From: an uncultured Bacteroidales bacterium
Lineage (GTDB): Bacteria; Bacteroidota; Bacteroidia; Bacteroidales; Muribaculaceae
NCBI GenBank assembly: GCA_900544535.1
Contig: UQVH01000014.1
Span: 1-64,000 of the forward strand
Reading direction: 5' to 3'
DNA: 64,000 bases
Shown: positions 1 to 8,821 of the stretch, in pieces
Position numbering within the stretch: position 1 is the first letter of the stretch
Layout of the letters: every line of letters begins with the position of its first letter
The notes under the pieces: generated by a model
Told to the model about the DNA's origin: nothing
The model's input: only the letters and a program-made list of their open reading frames with translations
Databases searched by the model: none
Made by a program: the position numbers and the translations under genes

Positions 1-154
1 CCTCCGGTTTTACCCTTATGTCCAGCATACGTTCGGCCTGAACGACAGACCCCGTACCAAGATCAGGAAAATAAGTGATATTTTTCGGCGTCGAACAAGA
101 CCCCAACAGCAATCCCGCTGCCAATAAACATGATGAGATGAATTTTATATGCAT
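1..154 (-). CDS. Polysaccharide export lipoprotein, Wza/BexD-like (N-terminal fragment)
   Basis: Only the first 51 codons lie in the window; the gene runs off the left edge. The start ATG at 154 opens a lipoprotein signal peptide with a lipobox ending LLLGSC, followed by STPKNITYFPDLGTG and then IRVKPE. That N-terminus is characteristic of Bacteroidetes outer-membrane polysaccharide export (Wza-type) lipoproteins, which form the export channel for capsule or exopolysaccharide. It sits 81 bp downstream of a UpxY-type antiterminator on the same strand, the usual opening of a Bacteroidales capsule locus. I infer co-transcription with that gene. Family assignment rests on the N-terminus and context only, because the SLBB and polysaccharide-export domains lie outside the window. 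Confidence 0.72.
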   Translation of the reverse strand, partial: MHIKFISSCLLAAGLLLGSCSTPKNITYFPDLGTGSVVQAERMLDIRVKPE

Positions 155-235
155 ATGTAAATATTTTTCGTTAATATCCGGCCGATAATTATCATCCGCA
201 AATATTGTTATAGGTTAAGGTTCTCTATATAACAC

Positions 236-829
236 TCAGTCAATAGGTTCAATATCTATCGCACTGATCAGGACTTTCGCACAACCCAATATGTCGATTC
301 TTACGACAAGCTCGCTTTGCCCGTCGTCCGTGGTAACGACCTCACCCTCAAGACCGCACAACTTTCCGCGGGCAACCCTGACCCGGTCACCTTTCCGGTA
401 TGAGCGCTCGGTCATAGTCACCGGAACATCCGACTGGCCCAGCATGAAACGTAAAACCTCGATTTGCCTGTCGGGAATAACGGCCAACGGCTTGGCGGTG
501 GAATTTCCGCTTGCCTTGTTGGTCATGAATCGGCTGATATATGGCAACGCCACGATCTGCCTGCGCTCCTGTTCCGTACATCTCACAAAAACGAGTGTCG
601 GAAGCACCACACGGTCTATCTTGGCCCGTTTACCATTCTTCCATACCCGAAATAGGGTCTGTGTCGCAAGATAGCTCTCATATCCTGCTTTTGACAGACG
701 CTCATAAGCCATTTTCTCGGTATTGTTCTTGACAATCGCCACAAACCAGCAGCGTTTTTCCACGCCTACGGCGCCGCCAACGCCCGAAGGCACTGTCGTA
801 ACGCGATGTGTTACTATACCGGCACTCAT
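236..829 (-). CDS. UpxY-family transcription antiterminator (NusG/RfaH-like)
   Basis: A protein of 197 aa. The core starts at about residue 24 with KRCWFVAIVKNNTEK, a NusG N-terminal (NGN) domain, and ends with a KOW-like segment (GDRVRVARGKLCGLEGEVV, about residues 147-165). In Bacteroides, UpxY proteins are the first genes of capsule operons and let RNA polymerase read through the untranslated leader of their own locus. The ATG at 829 has GGAG about 11 nt upstream, supporting this start, although the first 20 or so residues extend beyond the usual NGN start. The next gene is a wza-like export lipoprotein, fitting a capsule or exopolysaccharide locus transcribed leftward. The promoter region upstream is flanked by inverted repeats, so expression may be phase variable. 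No UpxZ-type partner is seen within the window. Confidence 0.88.
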   Translation of the reverse strand: MSAGIVTHRVTTVPSGVGGAVGVEKRCWFVAIVKNNTEKMAYERLSKAGYESYLATQTLFRVWKNGKRAKIDRVVLPTLVFVRCTEQERRQIVALPYISRFMTNKASGNSTAKPLAVIPDRQIEVLRFMLGQSDVPVTMTERSYRKGDRVRVARGKLCGLEGEVVTTDDGQSELVVRIDILGCAKVLISAIDIEPID

Positions 830-868
830 TGTAAAGAAAACTCCAATAAAGGCTTAATAGCAAATTAC

Positions 869-884
869 TCTCTTAGCAAGAGAT
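869..884. repeat. Left inverted repeat of a putative invertible promoter segment
   Basis: TCTCTTAGCAAGAGAT on the plus strand. The exact reverse complement occurs at 1045-1060, with 160 bp between them. The site is nearly palindromic (six-base arms around AGC), and the asymmetric core makes the two copies inverted rather than direct. It lies between the predicted transcription start (about 890) and upxY. The architecture resembles invertible capsule promoters of Bacteroides. The repeat sequence itself is not one I recognise. Confidence 0.65.
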
Positions 885-897
885 GATTTAACGGGTG

Positions 898-905
898 CAA
901 AGGTA
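898..905 (-). promoter_or_regulatory. -7 box of the capsule locus promoter
   Basis: Read on the minus strand, 905 to 898 is TACCTTTG, a perfect match to the Bacteroidota -7 consensus TAnnTTTG. It faces upxY, whose start codon is about 70 bp downstream. The -33 region is poor (TTTC-like rather than TTTG). The box lies inside the segment bounded by the 16-bp inverted repeats, so inversion would turn it away from upxY. Confidence 0.7.
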
Positions 906-1044
906 CGAAATATTTCTGAAATAGAGCTAATTATGAATCTGAAAAACAATTTTAATAACGTTACAATATTTAAATTTATTCAAAAGGGCCGCATCCCGCG
1001 TATCTATAAACGTCTGCAAATCAATTAGATTAATATGACTAAGA

Positions 1045-1060
1045 ATCTCTTGCTAAGAGA
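1045..1060. repeat. Right inverted repeat of a putative invertible promoter segment
   Basis: ATCTCTTGCTAAGAGA on the plus strand, the exact reverse complement of 869-884. The match stops at 16 bp; flanks differ. The enclosed 885-1044 is AT-rich, has no gene, and holds the leftward -7 box. No recombinase gene is encoded in the window, so a trans-acting enzyme would be needed. Confidence 0.65.
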
Positions 1061-1124
1061 TCTGCATCCCCCTTACATTATTAAAATCCGACCTGTCATC
1101 TCTATGACAATCCGACCGGACACG

Positions 1125-1160
1125 AAAAAGCCAACCTTGCGGACTGCAAGATCGGCTTTA
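1125..1160 (-). terminator. Rho-independent terminator after tRNA-Leu
   Basis: On the minus strand an AAGCC...GGCTT hairpin of about 13 bp with some G-U pairs is followed by a run of T (AAAAA on the plus strand at 1125-1129). It lies about 7 bp downstream of the mature tRNA 3' end. Confidence 0.7.
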
Positions 1161-1166
1161 ATATTG

Positions 1167-1248
1167 TGCGCATGAAGGGACTCGAACCCCCACGTCCTGA
1201 GACATTAGATCCTAAGTCTAACGCGGCTACCAATTACGCCACATGCGC
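1167..1248 (-). tRNA. tRNA-Leu (anticodon TAG)
   Basis: An 82-nt tRNA on the minus strand. The acceptor stem GCGCATG pairs with CATGCGC, followed by discriminator A. The anticodon stem TTAGA/TCTAA encloses loop CTTAGGA, giving anticodon TAG. A long variable arm (about TGTCTCAGGACGT) marks a class II tRNA, and the T-arm contains GGTTCGAGTCC. CCA is not encoded. It sits between the capsule locus and the M16 peptidase gene; tRNA genes are common borders of exchangeable loci, but no duplicated tRNA end (att site) is visible here. Confidence 0.95.
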
Positions 1249-1354
1249 ATTATTTGAAAAGTTATGGCTGAACCGCCAATACACGAAAAGCGATTCACAC
1301 CGCAAAGTTACAACATTTCCCCCTATTCTCCAAACAAAAAATCCCAACCTTATC

Positions 1355-2578
1355 TCACACCATTGTCAGGCGCGACAGCGAAAGCAGCGGAGCCGCAGCC
1401 TCCTGAAGTTCGGTGGCACTCACCTCCTTCAGGGCATCGACTGTCTCCCTCAGGCCGATAGCCCGACCGCGATACAACACACTGCGCCCCATCGAGATCG
1501 CGACCTGCTCCGAATTCACCGATCCGACAGTCAGTTGCCCGATCAGCTGTCTTTTCGCAGCCTCCAGGCGCCGTTCCGACAGGCCATTCAAAGCGAGCGG
1601 CTCAACAACCCGGTTAACGATTTTCAGACAACGCTTCACATCCACCGGATCACACCCGAAATATATCGTCAGCAACCCGTTGTCGCTCATCAGCGAAGTC
1701 GTCGCATCTGTCGTATATACCAACCCGGACCGCTCGCGCAAGGCTACATTAAGAAGTGAATTCATCCCCGGACCGCCGAGAATGTTCACCAGCAGTGCCA
1801 CAGCCATCCTCTTCGGGTCAAGCAGCCCCGGCACACGCGCCCCAAGAACTGTATGAGCCTGAAACGACTCTACTCCGTCGTTCACAACATCAAACCGGTC
1901 CACTATTTCCGGCACTGTCCTTAAAAGCGGCCGCTCCGCCCTCGTCAGCCCACCGAAATACTGCTCGGCCATTCTGAACACCTTCTCCGCATCAGTCGGA
2001 CCTGAATAGAACACCACCATCCGTCCCGGCGTGAAATGCTCCTCAAGCCATCCGCGGCAAGCAGCCGAATCAAACCGGGCCAACGTCTCGCGCGTACCTA
2101 ATATATTATGTGCAAGCGGAGATCCCTTGTAAATCAGATCCTCGAAATCATCGAACACCGCATCCGCCGGCGTATCAAGATAAGTGTCGATCTCCTCTGC
2201 CACCACCTGCTTTTCCCTGCCGATTTCCGCTTCGGGAAACACCGCATCAGCCGTCATCTCCCCGATCAGCGCCATTGCACGCCGCAGATGACCGGCAGGG
2301 AAAGTCGAATAGACAACCGTCTCCTCCTTCGTGGTATAGGCATTCAGTTCGCCGCCCACTACTTCCATGCGGTCTCTGACATAGGATGCACGTCGCGTCG
2401 ACGTCCCTTTGAAAATGGTATGCTCGACGAAATGCGCCAGTCCTTCCTGTCCAGGTTTCTCATCCCGGCTTCCGGCATTCACCGCCACACCAAAATGCTC
2501 CACGGGCATCCCCACCTGTCGGGCCACAACCCTCAGCCCGTTACCGAGCCTGTGATATTGAATCGAATCCTCGTTCAT
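1355..2578 (-). CDS. M16 family zinc metallopeptidase
   Basis: A 407-aa protein with the inverted zinc motif HxxEH (H49-F-V-E52-H53) of pitrilysin/insulinase peptidases. The third zinc ligand is probably E128 in VVAEEIDTY, 75 residues after H53, the spacing usual for the family. The length fits the single-unit bacterial M16B type made of two related domains. There is no signal peptide, so a cytoplasmic location is likely, as for YmxG/PqqL-type short forms. The start at 2578 gives MNEDSIQYHRLGNGL, the normal family N-terminus. It is monocistronic in this window, divergent from valS, with tRNA-Leu downstream. The substrate cannot be read from the sequence. Confidence 0.9.
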   Translation of the reverse strand: MNEDSIQYHRLGNGLRVVARQVGMPVEHFGVAVNAGSRDEKPGQEGLAHFVEHTIFKGTSTRRASYVRDRMEVVGGELNAYTTKEETVVYSTFPAGHLRRAMALIGEMTADAVFPEAEIGREKQVVAEEIDTYLDTPADAVFDDFEDLIYKGSPLAHNILGTRETLARFDSAACRGWLEEHFTPGRMVVFYSGPTDAEKVFRMAEQYFGGLTRAERPLLRTVPEIVDRFDVVNDGVESFQAHTVLGARVPGLLDPKRMAVALLVNILGGPGMNSLLNVALRERSGLVYTTDATTSLMSDNGLLTIYFGCDPVDVKRCLKIVNRVVEPLALNGLSERRLEAAKRQLIGQLTVGSVNSEQVAISMGRSVLYRGRAIGLRETVDALKEVSATELQEAAAPLLSLSRLTMV

Positions 2579-2741
2579 ATTTTCCTAAATCACAATTTGC
2601 GACTGCAAAGATACTCAATTGTCCCCGAAATTCACTTCATCGCACCTCTGGAATCTTTTGGATTCGGAACAATAAACCTGCACGTGAACCTTCCCCTCCA
2701 AATATTCCATTTTCTCCACGATTTTGCTCTTTGGTGCGGCC

Positions 2742-2772
2742 TTGCGGGATCGGGGAATTTTTTGTAATTTTG
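2742..2772 (+). promoter_or_regulatory. Promoter of valS
   Basis: TAATTTTG at 2765-2772 matches the Bacteroidota -7 box, and TTG at 2742-2744 sits 20 bp upstream as a -33 element. The valS start codon is 50 bp downstream. Confidence 0.65.
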
Positions 2773-2822
2773 CGCAATTATTAGCTTTACACTCACTCAA
2801 AAATCAATCATTTGTGTAAGAT

Positions 2823-5441
2823 ATGGAAGAGTTAGCAACGAAATATGACCCGCGTGCCGTCGAAGACAAATGGTATGCCTACTGGATGCAGCACCGCCTG
2901 TTCCACTCCGAACCCGATGCCCGCGAGCCCTACACAATCGTTATCCCCCCGCCCAATGTGACCGGCATCCTCCACATGGGCCACATGCTCAACAACACCA
3001 TTCAGGACATCCTCATCCGCCGCGCCCGCCTCATGGGCAAAAATGCCCTCTGGGTTCCCGGAACCGACCACGCAGCCATCGCCACCGAGGCTAAGGTCGT
3101 TGCCAAGCTCGCAGCCGAAGGAATCAAGAAAAGCGACCTCACACGCGACGAATTCCTCCGCCACGCCTGGGAATGGAAAGAAAAACACGGCGGAATCATC
3201 CTCGAACAGCTCAAAAAACTCGGCGCATCCTGCGACTGGGACCGCACAGCTTTCACGATGGACGACATCCGCTCCCGTTCCGTGATCAAAGTCTTCGTCG
3301 AACTCTACCGTAAAGGTCTCATTTACCGCGGAAAGCGCATGGTCAACTGGGACCCCAAAGCCAAGACCGCACTCTCCGACATCGAAGTCGTCTATAAGGA
3401 AGAACATTCCAAACTTTACTACCTCCGCTACAAAATCGTCGGCGAGGATGGCTATGCTGTCGTGGCCACCACCCGTCCTGAGACCATCATGGGCGACACC
3501 GCGATGTGCATCAATCCCAACGACCCCAAGAACCAACACCTCCGCGGCAAGCGCGTGATCGTTCCCCTCGTAGGCCGCGAGATCCCCGTCATCGAGGACG
3601 ACTACGTAGAGATCGACTTCGGTACAGGCTGTCTCAAAGTCACCCCCGCCCACGACATGAACGACAACATGCTCGGCGAGAAACACAACCTTGAGACAAT
3701 CGACATCTTCAACGACGACGCCACCATCAGCGAAGCCGCCGGAATGTATGTCGGCATGGACCGCTTCGCCGTCCGCGAACAGATCGCCAAAGACCTCGCC
3801 GAAGCAGGCCTCATCGAAAAGATCGAGGACTACGAAAACAAGGTCGGCTACTCGGAGCGCAACCCCGACACCGCCACCGAACCCCGTCTGAGCGACCAGT
3901 GGTTCCTCAAGATGGAATCGCTCGCCGCCCCCGCTCTCAAAGCCTCCGAAGACGGTGTGATCCGCTTCGTGCCTGAGAAGTTCAAGACCACCTACAACCG
4001 CTGGATGACCGAAATCCGCGACTGGTGCATCTCGCGTCAGCTCTGGTGGGGCCACCGCGTTCCCGCCTGGTATCTCTCCGACGACACTTTTGTCGTAGCC
4101 GAAACCGCCGACGAAGCCCTTGCGCTCGCCCGTGAGAAAAATCCCGCCCTTACAGCCGCCGACCTCCGTCAGGATGAAGACTGCCTCGACACCTGGTTCT
4201 CTTCCTGGCTCTGGCCTATCTCGCTCTTCAACGGCATCCTCGAACCCGACAACGAAGAGATCCGCTACTACTACCCCACCTCCGACCTCGTCACCGGCCC
4301 GGACATCATCTTCTTCTGGGTTGCGCGCATGATCATGGCCGGATATGAGTTCCTCGGCAAGCAGCCTTTCAACAACATCTATTTCACCGGCATCGTCCGC
4401 GACGAGATCGGCCGCAAGATGTCGAAGCAGTTCGGCAACTCTCCCGACCCCCTCGAACTCATCGCCGACTACGGTGCTGACGGCGTCCGCATGGGTATCA
4501 TGCTCGCCGCGCCCGCAGGCAACGACATCTTCTTCGACAAGAAACTCTGCGAAAACGGCCGCAACTTCTGCAACAAGATCTGGAACGCCTTCCGTCTCGT
4601 CAAAGGCTGGGAAGTCGATCCGTCGCTTGAGCAGCCCGAAAGCTCGCGCAAAGCCGTCGAATGGTTCAGCGCCAAGCTCTCCGAAGCCGTCACCGAGATC
4701 AACGACTCGTTCGAGAAATTCCGCATCTCCGAGGCTCTCATGACAGCCTATCGTCTCTTCCGCGACGAATTCTCGTCATGGTATCTCGAAATGGTCAAGC
4801 CCGACTACCAGAAGCCCATCGACCGCGCCGGTTACGAAGCCACCATCGGTTTCTTCGACTCACTCCTGCGCCTGCTCCATCCCTTCATGCCCTTCATCAC
4901 CGAAGAGCTCTGGCAGCACTTAGGCGACCGTCGCGAAGGCGAATCAATCATGTACGCCTCCATGCCGCAGGCCACCGGGACCGACCCGCGCATCCTCGCC
5001 GAGATGGAGACCGTCAAGGAAGTCATCAACGGAGTCCGCGGAGTCCGCGCCCAGCGCAACATCCCCTCGCGCGACGCCCTCCAGCTCAATGTCATCGGCG
5101 GTTCGATACCGATGGAAGCCGTAGCCATCCGTCTCGGCAACCTCTCAGGCATCGCCACCGTCAGCGAGAAAGATCCCGCAGCAGCATCTTTCATGGTAGG
5201 CACGACAGAATTCAACATCCCGCTGCTCAACAACATGGACGTCGAAGCCGAACTCGCCAAGCTCACCAAAGAGCTTGACTACCTCCGCGGCTTCCGCGCA
5301 TCGGTCGAAAAGAAGCTCTCCAACGAACGCTTCGTAAACAATGCCCCCGCGCCCGTTGTCGACGCCGAGCGCAAAAAGCTCTCCGACGCCACAACCAAGA
5401 TCGAAGCCATCGAACAGACAATCGCCGCCCTCAAAGCCTGA
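2823..5441 (+). CDS. valS: Valyl-tRNA synthetase
   Basis: An 872-aa class Ia aminoacyl-tRNA synthetase that charges tRNA-Val in the cytoplasm. The HIGH motif is H51-M-G-H54 within PPPNVTGILHMGHMLN, and the KMSKS loop is K532-M-S-K-Q536. The editing domain lies between them (TTRPETIMGDTA, about residues 216-227). The anticodon-binding domain follows, and a C-terminal coiled coil (KLTKELDYLRGFRASVEKKL) is typical of ValRS. Length is normal. Codon use is strongly biased to C-ending codons, as expected for a highly expressed gene, and this creates long antisense reading frames that are not real genes. A strong terminator follows at 5466. Confidence 0.98.
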   Translation: MEELATKYDPRAVEDKWYAYWMQHRLFHSEPDAREPYTIVIPPPNVTGILHMGHMLNNTIQDILIRRARLMGKNALWVPGTDHAAIATEAKVVAKLAAEGIKKSDLTRDEFLRHAWEWKEKHGGIILEQLKKLGASCDWDRTAFTMDDIRSRSVIKVFVELYRKGLIYRGKRMVNWDPKAKTALSDIEVVYKEEHSKLYYLRYKIVGEDGYAVVATTRPETIMGDTAMCINPNDPKNQHLRGKRVIVPLVGREIPVIEDDYVEIDFGTGCLKVTPAHDMNDNMLGEKHNLETIDIFNDDATISEAAGMYVGMDRFAVREQIAKDLAEAGLIEKIEDYENKVGYSERNPDTATEPRLSDQWFLKMESLAAPALKASEDGVIRFVPEKFKTTYNRWMTEIRDWCISRQLWWGHRVPAWYLSDDTFVVAETADEALALAREKNPALTAADLRQDEDCLDTWFSSWLWPISLFNGILEPDNEEIRYYYPTSDLVTGPDIIFFWVARMIMAGYEFLGKQPFNNIYFTGIVRDEIGRKMSKQFGNSPDPLELIADYGADGVRMGIMLAAPAGNDIFFDKKLCENGRNFCNKIWNAFRLVKGWEVDPSLEQPESSRKAVEWFSAKLSEAVTEINDSFEKFRISEALMTAYRLFRDEFSSWYLEMVKPDYQKPIDRAGYEATIGFFDSLLRLLHPFMPFITEELWQHLGDRREGESIMYASMPQATGTDPRILAEMETVKEVINGVRGVRAQRNIPSRDALQLNVIGGSIPMEAVAIRLGNLSGIATVSEKDPAAASFMVGTTEFNIPLLNNMDVEAELAKLTKELDYLRGFRASVEKKLSNERFVNNAPAPVVDAERKKLSDATTKIEAIEQTIAALKA

Positions 5442-5465
5442 CAAGGCCCCGATCTCATAAACATA

Positions 5466-5506
5466 ACCCGCCGCATGCCCACCCGGACCATGCGGCGGGT
5501 TTATTT
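5466..5506 (+). terminator. Rho-independent terminator after valS
   Basis: A perfect 12-bp stem, ACCCGCCGCATG (5466-5477) with CATGCGGCGGGT (5489-5500), 11-nt loop, followed by TTATTT. Confidence 0.9.
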
Positions 5507-5686
5507 CGGGCATATCCTTATTGTGCGAATGCTTTTCTTTCTATTTCATAATTATTAAGGAGAAAAATGCGGGGATTGTGCGGGAATTTTGCTACTTTCG
5601 CTTGTTTATTTAACGAGGCATCTCACTTTCGACTTCACGGCGCTCCGCTCCGACGCGGCATCCGCCTCTATCGCAACCGTTTATTT

Positions 5687-6130
5687 ATGGAAAGGATCAA
5701 GGTTAAAATCATCAATGAATCGGGCCACGAACTCCCGGCATACGAAACTCCCTCGTCGGCAGGCATGGATGTCCGCGCCAAACTCGACGCCCCGGTGACA
5801 CTCGGTCCGCTCCAGCGCGCCCTCATCCCCACCGGGTTGCGCATTCAGCTGCCACAAGGCTATGAATGCCAGGTACGTCCGCGTTCCGGACTTGCGCTGC
5901 GCCATGGGATCTCGCTTGTCAACACTCCCGGCACCATCGACGCCGACTATCGCGGTGAGATCGGCATCATTGTCATAAACCTGTCGGATACCCCCTACAC
6001 CATCTCTGACGGCGAGCGCATAGCCCAGCTCGTGATCAAGGAATACGTCCACGTAGCCTGGGAGCCTGTCAGCCGCCTTGACGAGACCAAACGCGGCGAC
6101 GGCGGCTTCGGCCATACCGGCGTCGAATGA
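5687..6130 (+). CDS. dut: dUTP diphosphatase
   Basis: A 147-aa trimeric-type dUTPase that hydrolyses dUTP to dUMP and pyrophosphate. The conserved motifs are present in order: motif 1 SSAGMDVRA, motif 2 RPRSGLALRHG, motif 3 NTPGTIDADYRGEI with the catalytic Asp, motif 4 GERIAQLVI, and motif 5 RGDGGFGHTG at the C-terminus. I chose ATG 5687 (MERIKVKII) because family members begin here; the frame is open 40 codons further upstream but that part has no family counterpart. It heads a run of same-strand genes (TPR, DUF4292, EnvC-like), 43 bp before the TPR gene. TACTTTCG at 5593-5600 is a possible imperfect -7 box. Confidence 0.96.
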   Translation: MERIKVKIINESGHELPAYETPSSAGMDVRAKLDAPVTLGPLQRALIPTGLRIQLPQGYECQVRPRSGLALRHGISLVNTPGTIDADYRGEIGIIVINLSDTPYTISDGERIAQLVIKEYVHVAWEPVSRLDETKRGDGGFGHTGVE

Positions 6131-6173
6131 TACCGCTCTAAGAATACTCTCAGACCATCACCCTCCACGAAAA

Positions 6174-7919
6174 ATGAAAAAGCTCCCACTGCTCATCTTT
6201 GCAATCCTTGCCCTCGGCGCTCTCTCGGCCATCGCAGCCGGAAGGCGTCAGTCCAAGTCTGACGCTGAAGACGCACGCAAAGCCGACTACATATACCTCG
6301 AAGCCCTGCGGGCAAAATCGCAGAGTAACCACGACGCGGCCTTTGCACTGCTGCAACGCGCCCACGAGCTCAATCCGGGCGACAAGGAGATCGGTGTGGA
6401 ACTCTCGACCTATCTTCTGAGCCTCTCGCAGACCGACTCCACTCTGCTCGGCGAGTCGATGGGACTTCTGCGCGACTATTGTGAGGCCAACCCCTCCGAC
6501 ATCTACTACGGCGGACGCTATGCCATGCTCAACGAGCAGCTTCTCAACCGTGACGAAGCTCTCCGCACCTGGAAGCGTCTCCATACCCTCTATCCCGACC
6601 GCCTCGAAATCACCTACCGCTATGCCGGAGCGCTCGGACAGGGTGGAGGCGAGGCTGACCGTGAAAGCGCCATCGCCGTCTACGACTCCGTAGAAATCGC
6701 CGAAGGCAAGAGTATACCGCTTTCATCCAAAAAGATTCAGCTATATTACGCCACACAAGACACCGCCTCGATACTCGCCGAAGCAGACCGTCTGCGCAAC
6801 TCCGCCCCCCGCAACGTTGACTTTCAAGTGTTCTCAGGCGACATCTACTCCATGTTCGGCCTCAACGACCGCGCAAAACAGTTCTATGACAGCGCCTGCG
6901 TGATCGATCCGTCAAGCGGCTTGGCTTATTACTCGCGTGCCCAGTTTTACCAGACCTTGGGTGACAGCGCCGCCTTCAACCGCGAGGTATTTCAGGCCCT
7001 TGAACAGAAAAATCTTGACGTGGAGACAAAACTCGTCATCCTGCGCAGCTACATACAGGAGATGCTCAACGACTCCACCAACTTCCCGCGCATCGGCCGT
7101 CTCTTCGATGTCCTCATCGACCAGCACCCCCATGAGCATGACATCCACGATCTCTACGCCCGCTATCTCGTAGTCTCCAAAGACTATGCAAAAGCGGCCG
7201 AACAGACCGAACGCGCCCTTGACCTCGATCCCGCCGACGAAGAGGGCTGGGAAATGCTGACCTCGCTTTATCTCCAGGTCGACGAACTCGACAAAGCCCG
7301 TCAGGCAATCAAACGCTCGATGCGCTACTATCCTGAAAACAGCCGTCAGTATCTCGTCCTCGGCTCGATATTCGATCAGGAAGGAGAGCGGGAGAAAGCC
7401 GCCGGAGAATACCGACGCGCGCTTGAACTCGCCGACTCCACCGACGTCAGCCAGTTATCGCGGATCTACGGAGCTATGGGCGACAATCTCTATGCACGCC
7501 AGCTCTCCGACAGTGCGTTTGTCTACTATCAGAAATCGCTCCTCTACGACCCGGACAACACTCTTGCCCTCAACAACTGCGCCTACTATCTCGCCTGTGA
7601 GGGGCGCGACCTGGACCGTGCACTTGAGATGATCGAGAAAGCCGTCGGTGCGGAACCTGAAAACGCCACTTCGATGGACACCTACGCCTGGGTGCTCTTC
7701 AAGCGCAAGGACTATGCCAAAGCCCGCGAGATCATCGACCGCACGCTCAGCCTCAGCGACGAACGCAACGAAGAGATACTCGAACACGCCGGCGACATCC
7801 ATTTCATGGACGGCGATCCTGACGGCGCCCTTAAATTCTGGAAAGAAGCCCTTGAACTCGATCCCGACAATGAGCTTTTGGGCAGAAAAGTGAAACACAA
7901 GACATACTTCTTCAAATGA
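6174..7919 (+). CDS. Tetratricopeptide repeat protein, exported
   Basis: A 581-aa protein starting at ATG 6174 with a signal peptide (MKKLPLLIFAILALGALSAIAA). The rest is TPR repeats (for example AFALLQRAHELNPGD, AAEQTERALDLDPADEEGW, ALKFWKEALELDPDN), continuous from about residue 30 to the end. It is probably periplasmic or membrane-anchored and acts as a protein-interaction scaffold. Its stop overlaps the start of the DUF4292 lipoprotein by 4 bp (ATGA), so the two are translationally coupled. The group dut, TPR, DUF4292, M23/EnvC recurs in Bacteroidales as far as I recall. The specific partner is not known. The frame stays open 32 codons upstream of the chosen start, but only ATG 6174 gives a signal peptide. 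Confidence 0.85.
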   Translation: MKKLPLLIFAILALGALSAIAAGRRQSKSDAEDARKADYIYLEALRAKSQSNHDAAFALLQRAHELNPGDKEIGVELSTYLLSLSQTDSTLLGESMGLLRDYCEANPSDIYYGGRYAMLNEQLLNRDEALRTWKRLHTLYPDRLEITYRYAGALGQGGGEADRESAIAVYDSVEIAEGKSIPLSSKKIQLYYATQDTASILAEADRLRNSAPRNVDFQVFSGDIYSMFGLNDRAKQFYDSACVIDPSSGLAYYSRAQFYQTLGDSAAFNREVFQALEQKNLDVETKLVILRSYIQEMLNDSTNFPRIGRLFDVLIDQHPHEHDIHDLYARYLVVSKDYAKAAEQTERALDLDPADEEGWEMLTSLYLQVDELDKARQAIKRSMRYYPENSRQYLVLGSIFDQEGEREKAAGEYRRALELADSTDVSQLSRIYGAMGDNLYARQLSDSAFVYYQKSLLYDPDNTLALNNCAYYLACEGRDLDRALEMIEKAVGAEPENATSMDTYAWVLFKRKDYAKAREIIDRTLSLSDERNEEILEHAGDIHFMDGDPDGALKFWKEALELDPDNELLGRKVKHKTYFFK

Positions 7920-8782
7920 CCATTGCAATACAGGCCCGTCTGCGTAACTTCGGGCTAATCATGATAGGCATAGCCGCACTTCTGACATCGTCATGCCACT
8001 CCGGACGCTCCGCGGCCGGACGTGGAAACTCATATGAGCTGACGTCCGGCGGAAATCTCTCTCAGAGCGAACTGAAAACACGCCTCACGGACCTCAGCCA
8101 AAGCTACGGAGCCTGGAGCGATGTGAAGATCCCACTGACAGTGCGTCTGAAAAGCCCGAAAAAATTCTCTATCGGAGGCACCCTGACCATGAAGCGCGGC
8201 GACAACATCCACCTCTCGCTCCGCTTTCTCGGCATGGAAGTTGCCTCGCTGATGGTGACACAGGACAGCATTTTCGCTCTCTATAAACTCGAAAAGCTCT
8301 ATTTCGCCGAAAGCATCAAAGACCTTTTCGGCGGTTTCCCCGCTACGGTTGACAACGTGCAGGATCTGCTTCTGGGACGCGCCTTCATCCTCGGAGACTC
8401 ACCGCTGACTGCATCGCGCTGCTCTCTCGGCGGTGACCGCTACAACTGGACGATCACCCCTGAGGGCACTCCCAAAGGAATGAGCTATGCATTTACCGTC
8501 GACACACCGACGGGCAATCTCGAAAGCCTCTCTGTGACACCCGGCAACCGCAAGCCGATCACAGCCGAATATTCCGACTTCGCCACCGGCCCGACAGGTC
8601 CCTTCGCCGCCACAACGCTTCTCAGCGCCTCCGGCGCCAAACTCACCCTCAGCGCCGAACTCGACCTCAACGCCCGGCGCGCCGAGTGGAACACCGGCGC
8701 CTCCAAGACCTGGACAACCCCCAAAGGCTACACCCGTGTCACAGCAGCCGAAATCATGAAAATCGCGACCTCAAGGTTCTGA
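7916..8782 (+). CDS. DUF4292 lipoprotein
   Basis: A 288-aa protein with a lipoprotein signal peptide ending LLTSSC. The region RGDNIHLSLRFLGMEVASL followed by LEKLYFAESIKDLF matches the DUF4292 family of Bacteroidetes. The family is of unknown function; its beta-rich fold suggests a lipid- or lipoprotein-handling role like LolA/LolB, which is inference. The start overlaps the upstream TPR gene by 4 bp. About 120 bp separate it from the EnvC-like gene, a gap containing four 9-bp tandem units. Confidence 0.82.
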   Translation: MTIAIQARLRNFGLIMIGIAALLTSSCHSGRSAAGRGNSYELTSGGNLSQSELKTRLTDLSQSYGAWSDVKIPLTVRLKSPKKFSIGGTLTMKRGDNIHLSLRFLGMEVASLMVTQDSIFALYKLEKLYFAESIKDLFGGFPATVDNVQDLLLGRAFILGDSPLTASRCSLGGDRYNWTITPEGTPKGMSYAFTVDTPTGNLESLSVTPGNRKPITAEYSDFATGPTGPFAATTLLSASGAKLTLSAELDLNARRAEWNTGASKTWTTPKGYTRVTAAEIMKIATSRF

Positions 8783-8821
8783 GACCGGCTGCCGACAAGG
8801 TTTAATCAGGGCAACTGGAGC

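Noticed and set aside
1141..1260. tRNA-Leu considered as an integration site for a mobile element
   Set aside because: No integrase gene and no duplicated tRNA 3' end are visible in the window.
2615..2800. 61-codon minus-strand frame in the M16-valS gap
   Set aside because: It covers the valS promoter, has no RBS and no homology pattern that I recognise.
2832..4055. 407-codon open frame antisense to valS
   Set aside because: It mirrors the strong codon bias of valS, has a composition rich in Val, Asp, Gly and Phe, and has no domain or upstream signals.
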